Assembly (NCBI GenBank): GCA_029378245.1
Contig: JARKIF010000083.1
Coordinates: 1-64,000 of the forward strand
DNA from: Roridomyces roridus
Taxonomy: Eukaryota; Basidiomycota; Agaricomycetes; Agaricales; Mycenaceae
DNA length: 64,000 bases
Direction of reading: 5' to 3'
In this document: piece by piece, positions 41,097 to 51,798 of the stretch
Layout of the letters: each line of letters starts with the position of its first letter
Numbering within the stretch: the stretch's first letter is position 1
Notes under the pieces: model-generated
Databases searched by the model: none
Told to the model about the DNA's origin: nothing
Seen by the model: the letters and a program-made list of their open reading frames with translations, nothing else
Program-made: the position numbers and the translations under genes

Positions 41097-43582
41097 TCAA
41101 CGTGCCTTAAACTCGGCCTTCATCTCATCCGCAAGCTTCTCCGCAATCGCAAAACACCCACCGGCCTATTAGAACTCCAATCAGCTAACGCTTCGAGAAA
41201 AAGAGCAAGACCTCACCGTATGACCCGAGATGATAAACGGAAACACCGACGCGTCACAAATTCTCAACCCCTTGATCCCATAAACCCTCAATTTCGCATC
41301 CACAACACCCTCCTCCGCCTCCGGCGCCATCCGGCACGTGCTGGTGGGATGATACACCGTCTCCACGCGGTCACGCACAATATCGCGAATCTCCTCATGC
41401 GTCATCTTATACGTGCTATGATCCAGCTCCTCGTGCCTATCGTTGTGGTCGAGGAAACCGTCCATAGCTTTGGCGTGTGCGATGTTAAGGAGGAGGCGGA
41501 ATCCACGGGCGAGTTTCTCGAGGTCATCTGGGCTTTTGAGGAAGCTATCCGAAAATTAGGCGTTTTCCCCCCAGAGATATAAGACGCACTTGGCATTGAC
41601 GCTAGGCATCGCCCACGGGTCCGCAGACTTGAGAAGAACCGCGCCCCTGCTCGTCGGACGAATCAAATAACAATGCAGAGCAAAAGTATGCATCTTAAAG
41701 AGGACAGCGCCGTGTTCCTTGTACGCCATGGGCGTGCAGAAAATCTCGAGATCCGGGCTTCCAGGACCAGACGTACTGTCCTCCAACTTGTCTGGAAACT
41801 CGCCAGCGGAGAACAGAACCGGGTCGTCCGAGCGCACAAACGCGGCGGATTCACCAAACTACAAAACGCATCAGAAACGCCCTCGAGCCTCGATAAATAG
41901 CTGACATTGGAAGCAAGCATCCCCTTGCCATTCCACGTATACTGCGCCACAGCCTTGATCAACTTGAGCGTCGAACCGACCGAATTGGGACGCAGAATCC
42001 TCGCAGAGACGTTAAGCTTGTCTTTCAGGTACAAGTCAACGACAGGGTGATCGACAAGGTTGGCCCCGACGCCTGGGAGGTCGTGCATGACGGGTATCTG
42101 GAACTCTGCGAGTTGTTTAGCAGAGCCGACGCCTGAGAGCATCAGGATCTGTTCACACAGTCAGCAAGGACAAAAGGACTTTGAGACCCTTTACATGTGG
42201 AGAATGAATGGCGCCTGCTCTGTGCGACTATCAGTTTGGAATGAAGGGACCTCTATTATCAGAACTCACGAAAGAACAACCTCTTTCGCACGGGCTTGAT
42301 ACCGCGGTCCATCCGCCTTCTGGGCAAATGCGACGCCGACTGCACGTAACGCTCCATCGGACTGCTCGAATAGAATGCGTGTTACTTGGGCGTTGATGGC
42401 GACTTTCAGGTTAGGTCGAGCCAGTACGTCAGGAGTGAGATAGGCCGTCTCGGAGGAGACTCGTTGGCCCTTGGGATCCACATAGGTCACTACGGAGTGA
42501 TGAGTGAAGCACCAGGGTGTAAGACAGTAGCTTACTGATCTAGAACACGCTCTCTGAATATTCTCGCTGAACTAGGAAGATATTTCACTCACCCTGCTTG
42601 CCCCCATTGTCCCTTTCGACCCATTGAAATCAGGAACGAGAGGAATACCAACTTGTGCGCAAGCCCTCAGGAAAGCCTTGGAATGTTCGGATACGTTATT
42701 AAAGTACCCCACACGGACTGGCCCGTGAGCCCCTCGCTCCGCTGTGTTGACTAGAGGATACGCCGCATCTGGTGTATATTTCTCGAATTTGGTAAAGTAC
42801 CTGCGGCAATATTGGAATCGGATTGGAAGAGAAGCGTTGACACACACCGACGCAGGTTCTTCCACGACCACGACTCGTCGCTGATGACCTTTGCCCATTC
42901 ATCGAAATCACCTGGCGCACCGTACTGCGCCATCTGTGCGTTGATTGACGAACCTGGGGTGGGTCAGCAGAGTAGTGATGGAGAATGTATATACCCACAT
43001 CCGCCCAACATCTTGGCTGTGAAACTGGTCAATATGGTTCGGTATTAAGGTGTAGTAACGTACCCCGAGGAAAGAAGCGCCTCTGGCCTTTGGCATAGAT
43101 TTGGGGTTCAGTCCGGAAGCCCCAGACATGGTCCGTCCAGAAGAGGCTCCCGTATGCGGAGGGAATACGACTGGCGGGCAGCGCGCTCCCACTTTGAATT
43201 AAATGGTGTCGGAAGCCCGCAAGTCAAAACAACAAAGTATGACAGACCTGCCGCCCGCCTCTAGAAGTAGCACCCGAATGGAGGGGTCCTCGCTCAGTCT
43301 CGCGGCCAATGCGCATCCCGAGGTACCTGAATCGAATGAGCCTTGAGAGAAAGTATAGTGCGAAGAGTCCGTACCTCCACCAACAATAATAACGTCGTAC
43401 TCTGGCTTCGTTGCACCCGTAGACCCAACCTCGGAGGGATTGGAAATGTACTTGCCCTGCTTCTTCTTGGAGGACACGAGACGCAAGACGAAGAGTACGG
43501 TGGCTAGAGTTCCGGTGGAGGCCAGAAGAAGGCGAGGGTGGGCTGCTAGCAAGCCCCGCAGACGTTGAATGTGCTCGGCCAT
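41097..43582 (-). CDS. Membrane-anchored GMC oxidoreductase (choline dehydrogenase/aryl-alcohol oxidase-like)
   Basis: The multi-exon gene is intact from ATG 43582 to TGA 41097. An N-terminal membrane segment (LLLASTGTLATVLFVLRLVS) precedes the FAD motif YDVIIVGGGTSGCALAARLS, whose GGG/TSG is split by intron 1. Further GMC marks are LLLEAGG, AKMLGGCSSINAQMAQYG, FDEWAKVISDESWSWKNL, GPVRVGY, RIMTYVDPKGQRVSSETAYL, AKEVVLSAGAIHSPHILMLS, VDHPVVDLYLKD, the catalytic-region VYHPTSTCRMAP and ISGHTAGGCFAIAEKLADEM. Substrate cannot be told. A 4-nt exon (42536-42539) between two GT..AG introns is required to read RIMTYVD. The gene lies upstream of the ABC transporter on the same strand. TATATAT near 43622-43630 is about 40 bp before the ATG. 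Confidence 0.92.
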
Positions 43583-43619
43583 GACAAGGAGCCGGAATAG
43601 CCTGGGGCGGCGGCGCGGC

Positions 43620-43631
43620 GCTCATATATAA
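43620..43631 (-). promoter_or_regulatory. TATA box of the GMC gene
   Basis: On the minus strand AATTATATATGAGCG stands about 40 bp before the ATG at 43582, implying a very short 5' leader. Confidence 0.45.
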
Positions 43632-44216
43632 TTTGTGGGAGACTGGAGTGCCCCGGATGGGTGATTGCCGAGACGATGACCTGGGCTACGCCGCTACGTT
43701 AGCCTCTCAAGGTCAACGAAAAGGCGGAGGTTGCAGCTCACTGATAGCCCGGACTCGAGTGAACGAAACCGAGGGTCAATACGCGCTATAACGCGTCGAT
43801 TTTCGTCCATGAAAATAGCCTTGCAAGAGCTGGCTGATATTGGGATGGTCAGCAGACCAAGCGTGGGTGCAAATCCCGGCGTCCGACCTGAATTCGTTTC
43901 CAAAATGGGTCCAGATGGCTTGGAACGGTCCCGTGCAGGTATTGGAAGAGGGGCTTGCGACAGTGGTCCTGGTAGTGATCAAAGCCGACTAAGTATTGTT
44001 TTGTTTGCAAAGACTCAACGGTGCTGCCTTCAGAGACCTTGAAAGAATACAGAAGAAAATGCAGAATGCTTGGGGATGCCTGTCGGATCCAGTCTGTGTG
44101 TCGTCCGAGTCAATTTTCTAAAATCTGTGGAATGAGATCAATATCCCCGCGGTCAAGTGAGATACACGTGCCCAAAGCAAACCAACATCTCGTTACTCTG
44201 GTTACTCTGCACCACC
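43632..44216. other. Bidirectional promoter region
   Basis: About 585 bp between divergently transcribed genes (GMC on minus, GBD protein on plus). No frames with family resemblance. Confidence 0.4.
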
Positions 44217-46232
44217 ATGTTCAAGGGCATCCTTCCCAAGAGAATCGCGTCTTCCGACTTTACCATGGTCACCGCCCTCGGCGAACCTCCTGCCACTGCC
44301 CCAAACAAGGAGAACCAGCCTGGGGGCAAGCCCACGCGCGCCCCTGGGAACCCCCAATCTCGCAAACGGACCAACACCAAGAGCAAGGAGCAACCCCCGA
44401 CCAGTGCGGACATGGGGGATGCGTTCGACAAGCTTCTGGTGTGTACAACATCGAAGGGTTGGTAGCAATGTCGCTCATGTTGTCGTAGGAGGACTTGCAG
44501 ATCCCCACCACGCTCCGTCCAAGACTCCTGGGCATGGAGTCCACCGTAAAGGCGGCCATGCTCAAGTCATCCCAGACGATGACTGTTTCTCCCTTCCCTT
44601 TGGTGCCAGAAGCGCCCCTCACCCCCAGGTCGACTGCCCTGCGTCGCACACGCAGCACAGAATCCTTCGACTCCCCGCGCCACCCGAAACACTCACTAGA
44701 GCTCGACCTCCCTCCACCGCGTGCACCTGCTCTCTTTGCCGAGACTGCCCAGAGCGGTTCGCAGGAACGGAAAGCGAGCGGCCACTGGCGTGGGACCTCC
44801 TTCGACGCGACGCGGTTGTTTTCACGGAGTCAGGTTAACCTGCCTCTGTCGACCTCCCTCGTGGATCTCACTTCCAAGGCGTCGAAAGAGCGCAGCGCAA
44901 CTGGAGGCAAAGACAAGGCCGCCAAGGATCTCTCGCCTCACCGGTTCTTCAGCATGCTCTCCGGCACGTCCAGTACCGAACTGGATATCGAGGGGGTGAA
45001 GAAGCTCAGAATCATGCTTCGGAACGAATCTGCTAGCTGGTCAGAGGAGTTCTTGAAACTGGGCGGATATGCCGCGCTTTTGACGCGTCTGAATGAGATC
45101 CTGGAAGTCGAGTGGAGGTGAATTCATTCTTCTTTCATTGCTGCGTCTTTCTCACCGCCCCATCAGGGAGGAGCAACGGGACGACCAAACACTACACGAG
45201 CTCCTCCGGTGCTTCAAAGCGCTCTCCACCTCGTCCATCGGATGCTTCGCCCTCCGCAGCTCATGCCCCACACCCTTCGTCCAGCTTGTCAGTCTCCTCT
45301 ACTCTGACAAGAAACCGGGTGATGTGGCCTCTCGCCAACTCATTGTAGACCTCCTCCTCACCCTCTTCGATCTCTACCCAAACTCGGCTCTGCCTGCGCT
45401 GAACACCCGCTCCTCGCCACGCCGCGAAGCCTGGGAGACAGCGTCGACCTCCCCTGCAACAAGCAACCTCATCACCCTCCCTGCGCCGCACAAAACTCTC
45501 TACTCGCTCATCCGCGCTCTCTTGCTCACGCCGGCACCCCCTCCGAGCGAGTCACCCGCGATGCCCATCTCTCCGCATGCGTTCATCGAGTCGCTGCACC
45601 GCCCACGGATCTACAAGACCTACCTCCAAGAACTCTCGGACGTGTGCCGGGACTACTTTTGGGTGTTTTGCCATCCCAACAACACCATTTGGGTGTTGGG
45701 CGAGACGGATGAAGGTCGAGTCGAGAAGCCAAGGGCACCCGGTGGCATGACCGGTGGAGTGGAGTTTGAGGCCATGGGGTATTTCACGACGCATCTGAGG
45801 CTGATCAATTCCATTGCGAGGGCGGTGGCGGAGCTGAATATGCCCAAGGAACACGAGCTTTCGGCGTATAGATTCCATGCCGATTTGTTCTTGTCTGGGT
45901 TCGAGAGGATCATCCTGGTATGTGCCTTTCCCTCTGTGGTGGTGCGATTGACGAATAAACACGCTTAGATTTCTCGCAAGGCGTCGACGACGTATTACCC
46001 GACTTTGCACCTCGAGTTGGCGAGGTACATGGTGCATTCTGCAAAGGCGGGGTATGAGGTTCCGTGGACTGTATCGAGGCTTGTGGGCCCGCCGCCAGCT
46101 GGGTTGGCGAAAGGCACCCCTGGGAGTGCTGGGAGGAGCCCTCAGGGATCGCCGACGAAGCGCGCTGCTGGGGGGAGAAGTACGCCTGTGTTGGCGGGGT
46201 CGAAGAAGGTCGAGCCGATGAAGATTGCTTGA
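44217..46232 (+). CDS. Formin-type GTPase-binding-domain (GBD/FH3, armadillo) protein
   Basis: Four exons (44217-44438, 44489-45117, 45167-45917, 45969-46232) give 621 residues. An N-terminal disordered, Pro/Lys-rich part (PNKENQPGGKPTRAPGNPQS) leads to the split helix DAFDKLLEDLQIPTTLRPRL then GMESTVKAAMLKSSQTMTV, the start of a Drf_GBD domain. After a Ser-rich spacer comes LRNESASWSEEFLKLGGYAA, LLTRLNEILEVEWREEQRDD, LLRCFKALSTSSIGCFALRS, typical of the armadillo-like GBD/FH3 fold. The C-terminus ends VGPPPAGLAKG and a Ser/Lys tail. There are no FH1 or FH2 domains, so it is a formin-like regulator and not a formin. A link to Rho/Cdc42 GTPases and polarity is inferred from the domain. All splice sites are consensus. 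Confidence 0.82.
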
Positions 46233-46376
46233 AATTCTTTCTCTTTTTTTTTCTTACGCTCTGCGGCCTTTTTAATCTTAATCTTTGAATCTACGTATGC
46301 GTAGCATTTATGTATTTGTATGGTGTGCGCTACATCGTCTTTCTGAATTCATCAATACCAAGAAATACGGATACGT

Positions 46377-47427
46377 CTATAAATCATTCTTCAGTTCTGC
46401 CCAAGCCGGAAGGCCAAAGAAACTAGGTAGCAAGTCCCACATTTTCCGACGTCCTTTGGGGATTTCGACTCTAGCATCCTCCTTGCATGCGTTACAGACT
46501 TGAGATCGCTTCAGAACCCAACTGATCGATGGAAACGCTGCGATTTTCCCCTCCAGCAGGAGTTCCTGCGAAAACTGTGTCCTGGATTTGCTGCAAGCAT
46601 CACGGTCTTTGCACAGCTTGGAGCCGTCGGTGCGCAACCACCCAAGCGAGATTTCCAATTGGCTTGGCAGCAGCTGGGTGCGCGCCAAAATGCAAAGGGT
46701 ACATCACCGGGTGACAGAGTAACATGTGTTCCATCTGGACGCTGAACGCCGTCAAAAAGTTCAGTCTTGCAGATGGAACGAGTCAACGGAGTGTCACAGA
46801 TGGAACTAAATGGCGGACCTGGGTGAATGCAAGTAGGATTCGGTAATAGACGCAGGGAAGGAGTTGCAATAAATTGTTTTCCCTTGTCAAAGTCAAGACA
46901 TCAATGTGAGAACCTTGGTAGCCCTCGTAAGAATAGTAGGCTGGAGCACTACTTGTCAACTTGTCATATCCTTCTAGGGTGAAGGGATAATCATTTGTGA
47001 GTCGTTCCGTTACAGCTGGCAAGATTTTCTTCAATTCGTATTTTCGGCCGAGGCGAATGTGGCTCGCGATGATGGAGAGAGGAAGATTCTCCTGTGCGAA
47101 AAATAGCCTAGGACAATGGTCAGTCCCAGTGGAACGATCACCAGAAACTGACGGGTCATAGAGGGCATTGAGAATGGTTTCTACGTCTTCAGACGAATCT
47201 GAAAGCTCAATTACGGGGCATCCCTCAATCTTGGGCTCATTCACGGGTTGCGGAAGCCCTTGCAGGTCTCGAAAGACAGAGGAGTGAAGCGAAAGGACGC
47301 CCCAATGGACGCGGAACTGGGTGCAGCCGGCTTGCAGCACTACACTGCCGTCGGAATGCCAGATTTCGGAGGAGCGTACGATCTCGACGTCGTCCGTGCG
47401 TTGTCGTTTAACAGGAGGGCCATCCAT
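46377..47427 (-). pseudogene. BTB/POZ protein, one frameshift (BTB copy 5)
   Basis: Exon 1 starts MDGPPVKRQRTDDVEIVRSS with the complete BTB core. The intron (GTCAGT..CCTAG) joins to LFFAQENLPLSIIASHIRLG and LTLTRENNLLQLLPCVYYRI, and a second intron joins to TELFDGVQRPDGTHVTLSPG. There a single G is missing relative to copy 6 (TACCCTT for TACGCCT, about 46693-46700), and the rest continues one frame over as LARTQLLPSQLEISLGW to LLPSFFGLPAWAELKNDL. Everything else is intact, so this is either a very young pseudogene or a one-base sequence error. Confidence 0.78.
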
Positions 47428-47789
47428 GGGTGTGAGCAAGATTGTTTGTTGAAGAGAAGAGCAAGTCGTTTCGGATCAGACTCTCTTCTCTTTTCATCTA
47501 TCTCCAAAGGATCCAGAGCGAAGCCTCGAAACCACCATAACTCACACGCTGTCTTTCCCCCCACAAGACATGCCTCGAATCGAAGAAGGGGGAGCCGATG
47601 ACGATGGCTTAAGATCTCTTTCTCTTTTTTGCTTACGCTTTGAATCTACGTTATGAGGCTTGAGTGGCCCGCGCGGGACCTCGGGCCTTATGTTAATCTT
47701 AATCTTATGCCGCTTTGTGTGTTGTTTTTTGGATGGTCTGCACTACATCGTCTTGCTGAATTCACCAATACCAAGAAACACGGATACGT
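47428..47789. other. Spacer between BTB copies 5 and 6
   Basis: It contains a duplicated stretch: 47560-47610 (GAAGAAGG.GGAGCCGATGA..GATGGCTTAAGATCTCTTTC) resembles 46205-46250, the 3' end of the GBD gene. The tandem duplication that produced copies 5 and 6 therefore also copied a piece of the neighbouring gene's end. No intact gene. Confidence 0.5.
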
Positions 47790-48861
47790 CTATAGATCAT
47801 TCTTCAACTCTGCCCAAGGTGGAAGACTGAAGAAACTAGGCAGCAATTCCCACATCTTCTGACGTCCTGCACCGATTTTGAGTCTAGCATCCTCCTGGCA
47901 AGCGTCGCAGATTTGGAAGCGCTTCAATAGCGAATCGATCTGGGGAAGCACTTGGAGTATTCCCTTCAACGCGCTTTCCGTGTCCTCGATTGGCTGCACC
48001 AGGCATCGTCCCTGCACCTGTCGGAGCCGTCGGCCCGGGTCCATCCGAGGGTGTGCCCCAGTTCCCATTGGCTCTCAAGCAGCTGGTTGCGCCCTAAGAT
48101 ACACAGGCGTATATCAGCGGGTGACAGAGACTAGAGTGGCCTGAGTTCCGTCTGGACGCTGGACACCGTCAAAAATTTGAGCCTTGCAAAATGTCAAGCC
48201 AACCGGAGCGCCAGGGGGGAATCAAAATGGCGGACCTGGGTGTAGGCCAGAAGTACTCGGTAATAGGCACAGGGAAGGACTGCGAGCAGATTGTTTTCCT
48301 TTGCCAGAGTCAAGATATCCATGTAACAACCTTTGTAAGCCTTAAATTTGCTGGGCTTGTAGTAGCCTGAACCGGGACCCCTAAGGCCGTCGTATCCTTC
48401 GAGGGTCGAAGGATTTTCATATGCGAGACGTTCCACTACAATTGACCAGATTTTCTTCAATTCGTATTTTCGGAAGTTGAGGCGAATGTGGCTCGCGATT
48501 ACGGAGAGTGAAAGACTCTGCTGAAGGAAGAAGAGCCTATGAAATTGTCAATAACGGTATATGGTTGATGGAAGGGAACTGACGGGTCGTAGAGTGCTTT
48601 GAGAACGGTTTCAACGTCTTCCGATGAGTCTGAAACCTCAATTACTGGGCAGCCGTCGACTTTGGGCTCGTTGGGGGGTTGCGGAAGCCCTTGCAGGTCT
48701 CGAAAGAAAGAGGAGTGAAGCGAAAGGACGCTCCAATGGACGCGGAACTGGGTGCAGCCAGCTTGCAGCACTACACTCCCGTCGGAATGCCAGATTTCGG
48801 AGGAGCGTACGATCTCGACATTGTCCGTGCGTTGTCGTTTAGCAGGAGGACCAAGATCCAT
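47790..48861 (-). pseudogene. BTB/POZ protein pseudogene (BTB copy 6)
   Basis: Closest relative of copy 5 and its tandem neighbour. Exon 1 MDLGPPAKRQRTDNVEIVRS, exon 2 LFFLQQSLSLSVIASHIRLN and LTLAKENNLLAVLPCAYYRV, exon 3 AQIFDGVQRPDGTQATL. At about 48126-48136 a 7-nt insertion (CTCT-AGT-CTCT where copy 5 has one CTCT) shifts the frame before SPADIRLCILGRNQLLESQW. A second shift follows near 47960, and the end KMWELLPSFFSLPPWAELKN is intact. Confidence 0.82.
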
Positions 48862-49127
48862 GGGTGTGACTCGGAGCAAGATTGTTTGTTGAAGAAAGGA
48901 GCAAGACGTTTCGGATCAGACTCGCTCTCTCTCTCTTCTTTCATCCATGTACCTCCAACCGAGTGAAGCCTCGAAAACCACAAAGCTTCCTTTCAATTCA
49001 CGGCCAAGACATGCCTCAGCTGACAGCAAGGAAGGACTGTGCTGGCTAAAGGCGTTCACTAGGCCAATTTTGTCGACGATTGAAAATTTCCGACAAGGGA
49101 CTCTCCATTCCAGATCGCGTGCGTTGA
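48862..49127. other. Spacer; left part of the transposon target region
   Basis: No gene. The stretch from about 49080 (GAAAATTTCCGA) to 49135 matches 53724-53773, which looks like a related site without the transposon. Confidence 0.45.
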
Positions 49128-49135
49128 AGACGCGC

Positions 49136-51790
49136 CACCTAGTACGGAATGCTGACTAATGGACCTCGATGGTCCCATTAGATGTTGGTTTGATGGGGCC
49201 TTAGAGGTCCCCGGCGGAGGTATGTAATGGCAGCGATGGCACACGTAGCTATTTTGGGCGCATCCTCCGCCTCCGCCAGTCGAACCGGGACCACCGCCAC
49301 GGGCGGGAGCATTGTTCACGGCTGCACCAAGGGGCCCGATACACGTTGAGCACACCTGCTATGCAAGCAGCGAGTCCGGTGCGGTGTGGAGACGGATAGG
49401 CAAGCGAACGGGCTGGTTTTGAGGGCAGTGCCAGGACCTCCGCCTGCGAGCAGGGGACGGCTTGCAGGCTGGAATCGGGTTCACCATGCAGGTCATACAG
49501 CACGCTTGTCGGGGGTAGGTAGTACACTGTATTGGAGGCAGAGGGAAGGCAGGGGAAGCCGTTTCGGCGTATGACTGGACCTCTTCTCGCGGGCGGAGGT
49601 CACCAGCAGGCGGCGGCAGCCTGCTGGAAATTGCCTTGTTACCCACATCATCCGTGAACAGTCATAAGGTGCCGATCATACGTTGCATGTGGGTGGCAGC
49701 GGGACAGCGGCGGGACGGCGATTTGAGCTCGAAAAATTGTCCCACCACAGCCCGCGTGGCATCGCTCGACAACTTCATGCATTGGTGAGTGGCTTTAATG
49801 AAGGCCAGTCATTCATTATCTATCTATTTTCTGACTAAAATCAATGTGACCGAGTGTTCAAAATGATTTAGGCCGCTCCTCGTACCTTGGAGTTGTACAG
49901 GCTAGGTTGCAAACTCTACAGTAAGTATTGGCATCTAACGAGCCATGTAGAGCCCGCCGTAAGGTGGGGCTCCAGTTGTGAGCAGCAGACATACCTATAC
50001 CTCCGCCACCACCAGACCTGCGCCGCCCCCGCCCGGATACGTGGTCGTCATTGAGGGCTTGATGCAAGTAACAGATGCAGATTGAAATGTAGAAGTGCAG
50101 GTGAGAGCCAAGGCCTTCATTTACAAAGCCTCGAGCCGTACCTCCGCCGCCACTTCTTTGGTACTTACTACTGATATTAGTTTGTCCTTCGGTCCTTGAC
50201 CAACCATTGACATATTCAGGACGTTGTATGAATGGTGTGCTGTACACTGAGGCAAAGATGACACCGTGGCGGAGGCGAAGGTGACCGCGCTGAGGTGGCG
50301 GAGGTGTCGTGAATCGTGATCGTCGAAGACTGTAGGCGTACGAGAGTCCACCTTCTGGTTGGTGGTGATTGATAGATCCAAGGCATGACCACGTAGATAG
50401 CCAGTTAGCCGCGGTTGGATGTCAGCGCAAAGCGGCGGTGGTGGTCAAAAGAAGGCGGAGGTGTCAAACACAGCCTCCGAGCTTCTTGCAGATCTGCGAT
50501 GCAAGATTGATCAGCCAATCAGCAACCGAATAAAACGAGGATCACCTTGATTTCACTCGATAAGGGTCGTGTCAAAGCCACCTGGGCTCGGACCAACTTG
50601 CGATAACATTCAGAAGGCCGCCCGGGGTCACCAATTCAATTTCAAGTCCTGATCTATAAGGAACCTGTGAAATGCACAGTTGAACCCGAAAGGTAGACTA
50701 CTTCTCTGTAGGAATTGGTGTTCAAGTAATGCACTTGTTCCATATAAGACTGAAATAATTTCTCTGCTCCAGTATTACATCTCAGATACAATTCAACTGT
50801 TTCTTGTGGCTCAAGAACTTCCTAGGCTCCGAGAAAACATCCATGTTGAATTATTATACAAATCTCCGGAATGTCTGAAAACATCGTGAACTGATGAAGA
50901 GCTCTAGATTTTTGGATCCTGCTTTGAAATACAAGATGTTGGAGGTGTGATAAGCAAAGATTCAGTGAATTTGCCATTGCCATTCATGTATGAGATGTTG
51001 AAATCACCAAGATTGATTGTGTTGGAAATAACGATTAATAACAGCCAATCCTTAGTGTCAAAATATAAGACAGAGGACGGGGACAGACAGTTGACAGTCT
51101 TGGTTATGCTCCAAAACCATGGAGATGGCCAAGAAAATTATGGAAGCTGGATCAACCACTCACCTCCACTCCGCCACCTCCGCCACCTGCGCTTGCCTTT
51201 GGCTCGCTTCGTGCTCGGCCCTCTAGCTGAACCCAAGCTCGTGCAGCTAACGAACAACGTGCCACTGACCTCTCTATACTTCGTTTACCTACCTGAGCAG
51301 TTAGTAAGGGCCAAAATTCCGAAACATGACCTGGACCGTGAGCGGAGACTGCGGAGGTCCCACCGCACGTCGAACCTGGCTCTCCCCCTGCCTCCCCCGC
51401 CGCCTCCATTACATGCCCCACCCACAAACCCCACGACATGCATATTGAACCCAAAAGGCAGGCCTGCACGCCGCCCCGCACGCAGGCGCAGGTCCCGGCG
51501 CTGCCCGCCAAAACTACCCTTTCCCTTGCCCACCGCGCTCTCCCCATCGCGCTTGACTTGCTGCTTGCGCGACAGGTGCGCGCCACGCGCATTGGCCCCG
51601 TGGTGCACTGTTCCAGCCCATGGCGGTGGTCCCGAGACGACTGGCAGAGGCGTCGGAAGCTACCAAAATAGCTTCCTGCGCCATCACCGCCATTTCATAC
51701 CTCCGCCGGGGACCTCTAAGGTCCCATCAAAACAACATCTAATGGGACCATCGAGGTCCATTAGTCAGCAATCCGGAGGTGCACTAGGTG
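49136..51790. mobile_element. Non-autonomous inverted-repeat DNA transposon, 2655 bp, 8-bp target duplication
   Basis: The ends CACCTAGT (49136-49143) and ACTAGGTG (51783-51790) are perfect inverted copies, flanked by the identical 8-bp target duplication AGACGCGC (49128-49135 and 51791-51798). Long subterminal inverted repeats of about 450 bp (49144-49600 versus 51350-51780, roughly 75% identical by eye) include a self-complementary stretch CTAATGGACC..GGTCCCATTAG. The motif GGCGGAGGT, or its complement, recurs about ten times inside, in both orientations, as expected for transposase-binding subterminal repeats. The interior, including an AT-rich segment at 50640-51160, has no transposase. 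The 8-bp duplication fits hAT, P or Merlin superfamilies; hAT is favoured because other hAT-like elements lie nearby. Confidence 0.82.
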
Positions 51791-51798
51791 AGACGCGC

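Noticed and set aside
42751..42998. Alternative minus-strand frames across the GMC gene
   Set aside because: They are out-of-frame or intron-retaining readings of the GMC exons that join correctly at the GTGTGT..GCCGCAG and GTGGGT..CCCCAG introns.
49359..51671. Proline/arginine-rich frames in the arms of the 2.65-kb transposon (for example 51438-51671)
   Set aside because: They are weakly alike between the two arms only because the arms are inverted copies; there is no transposase motif and no conserved start.
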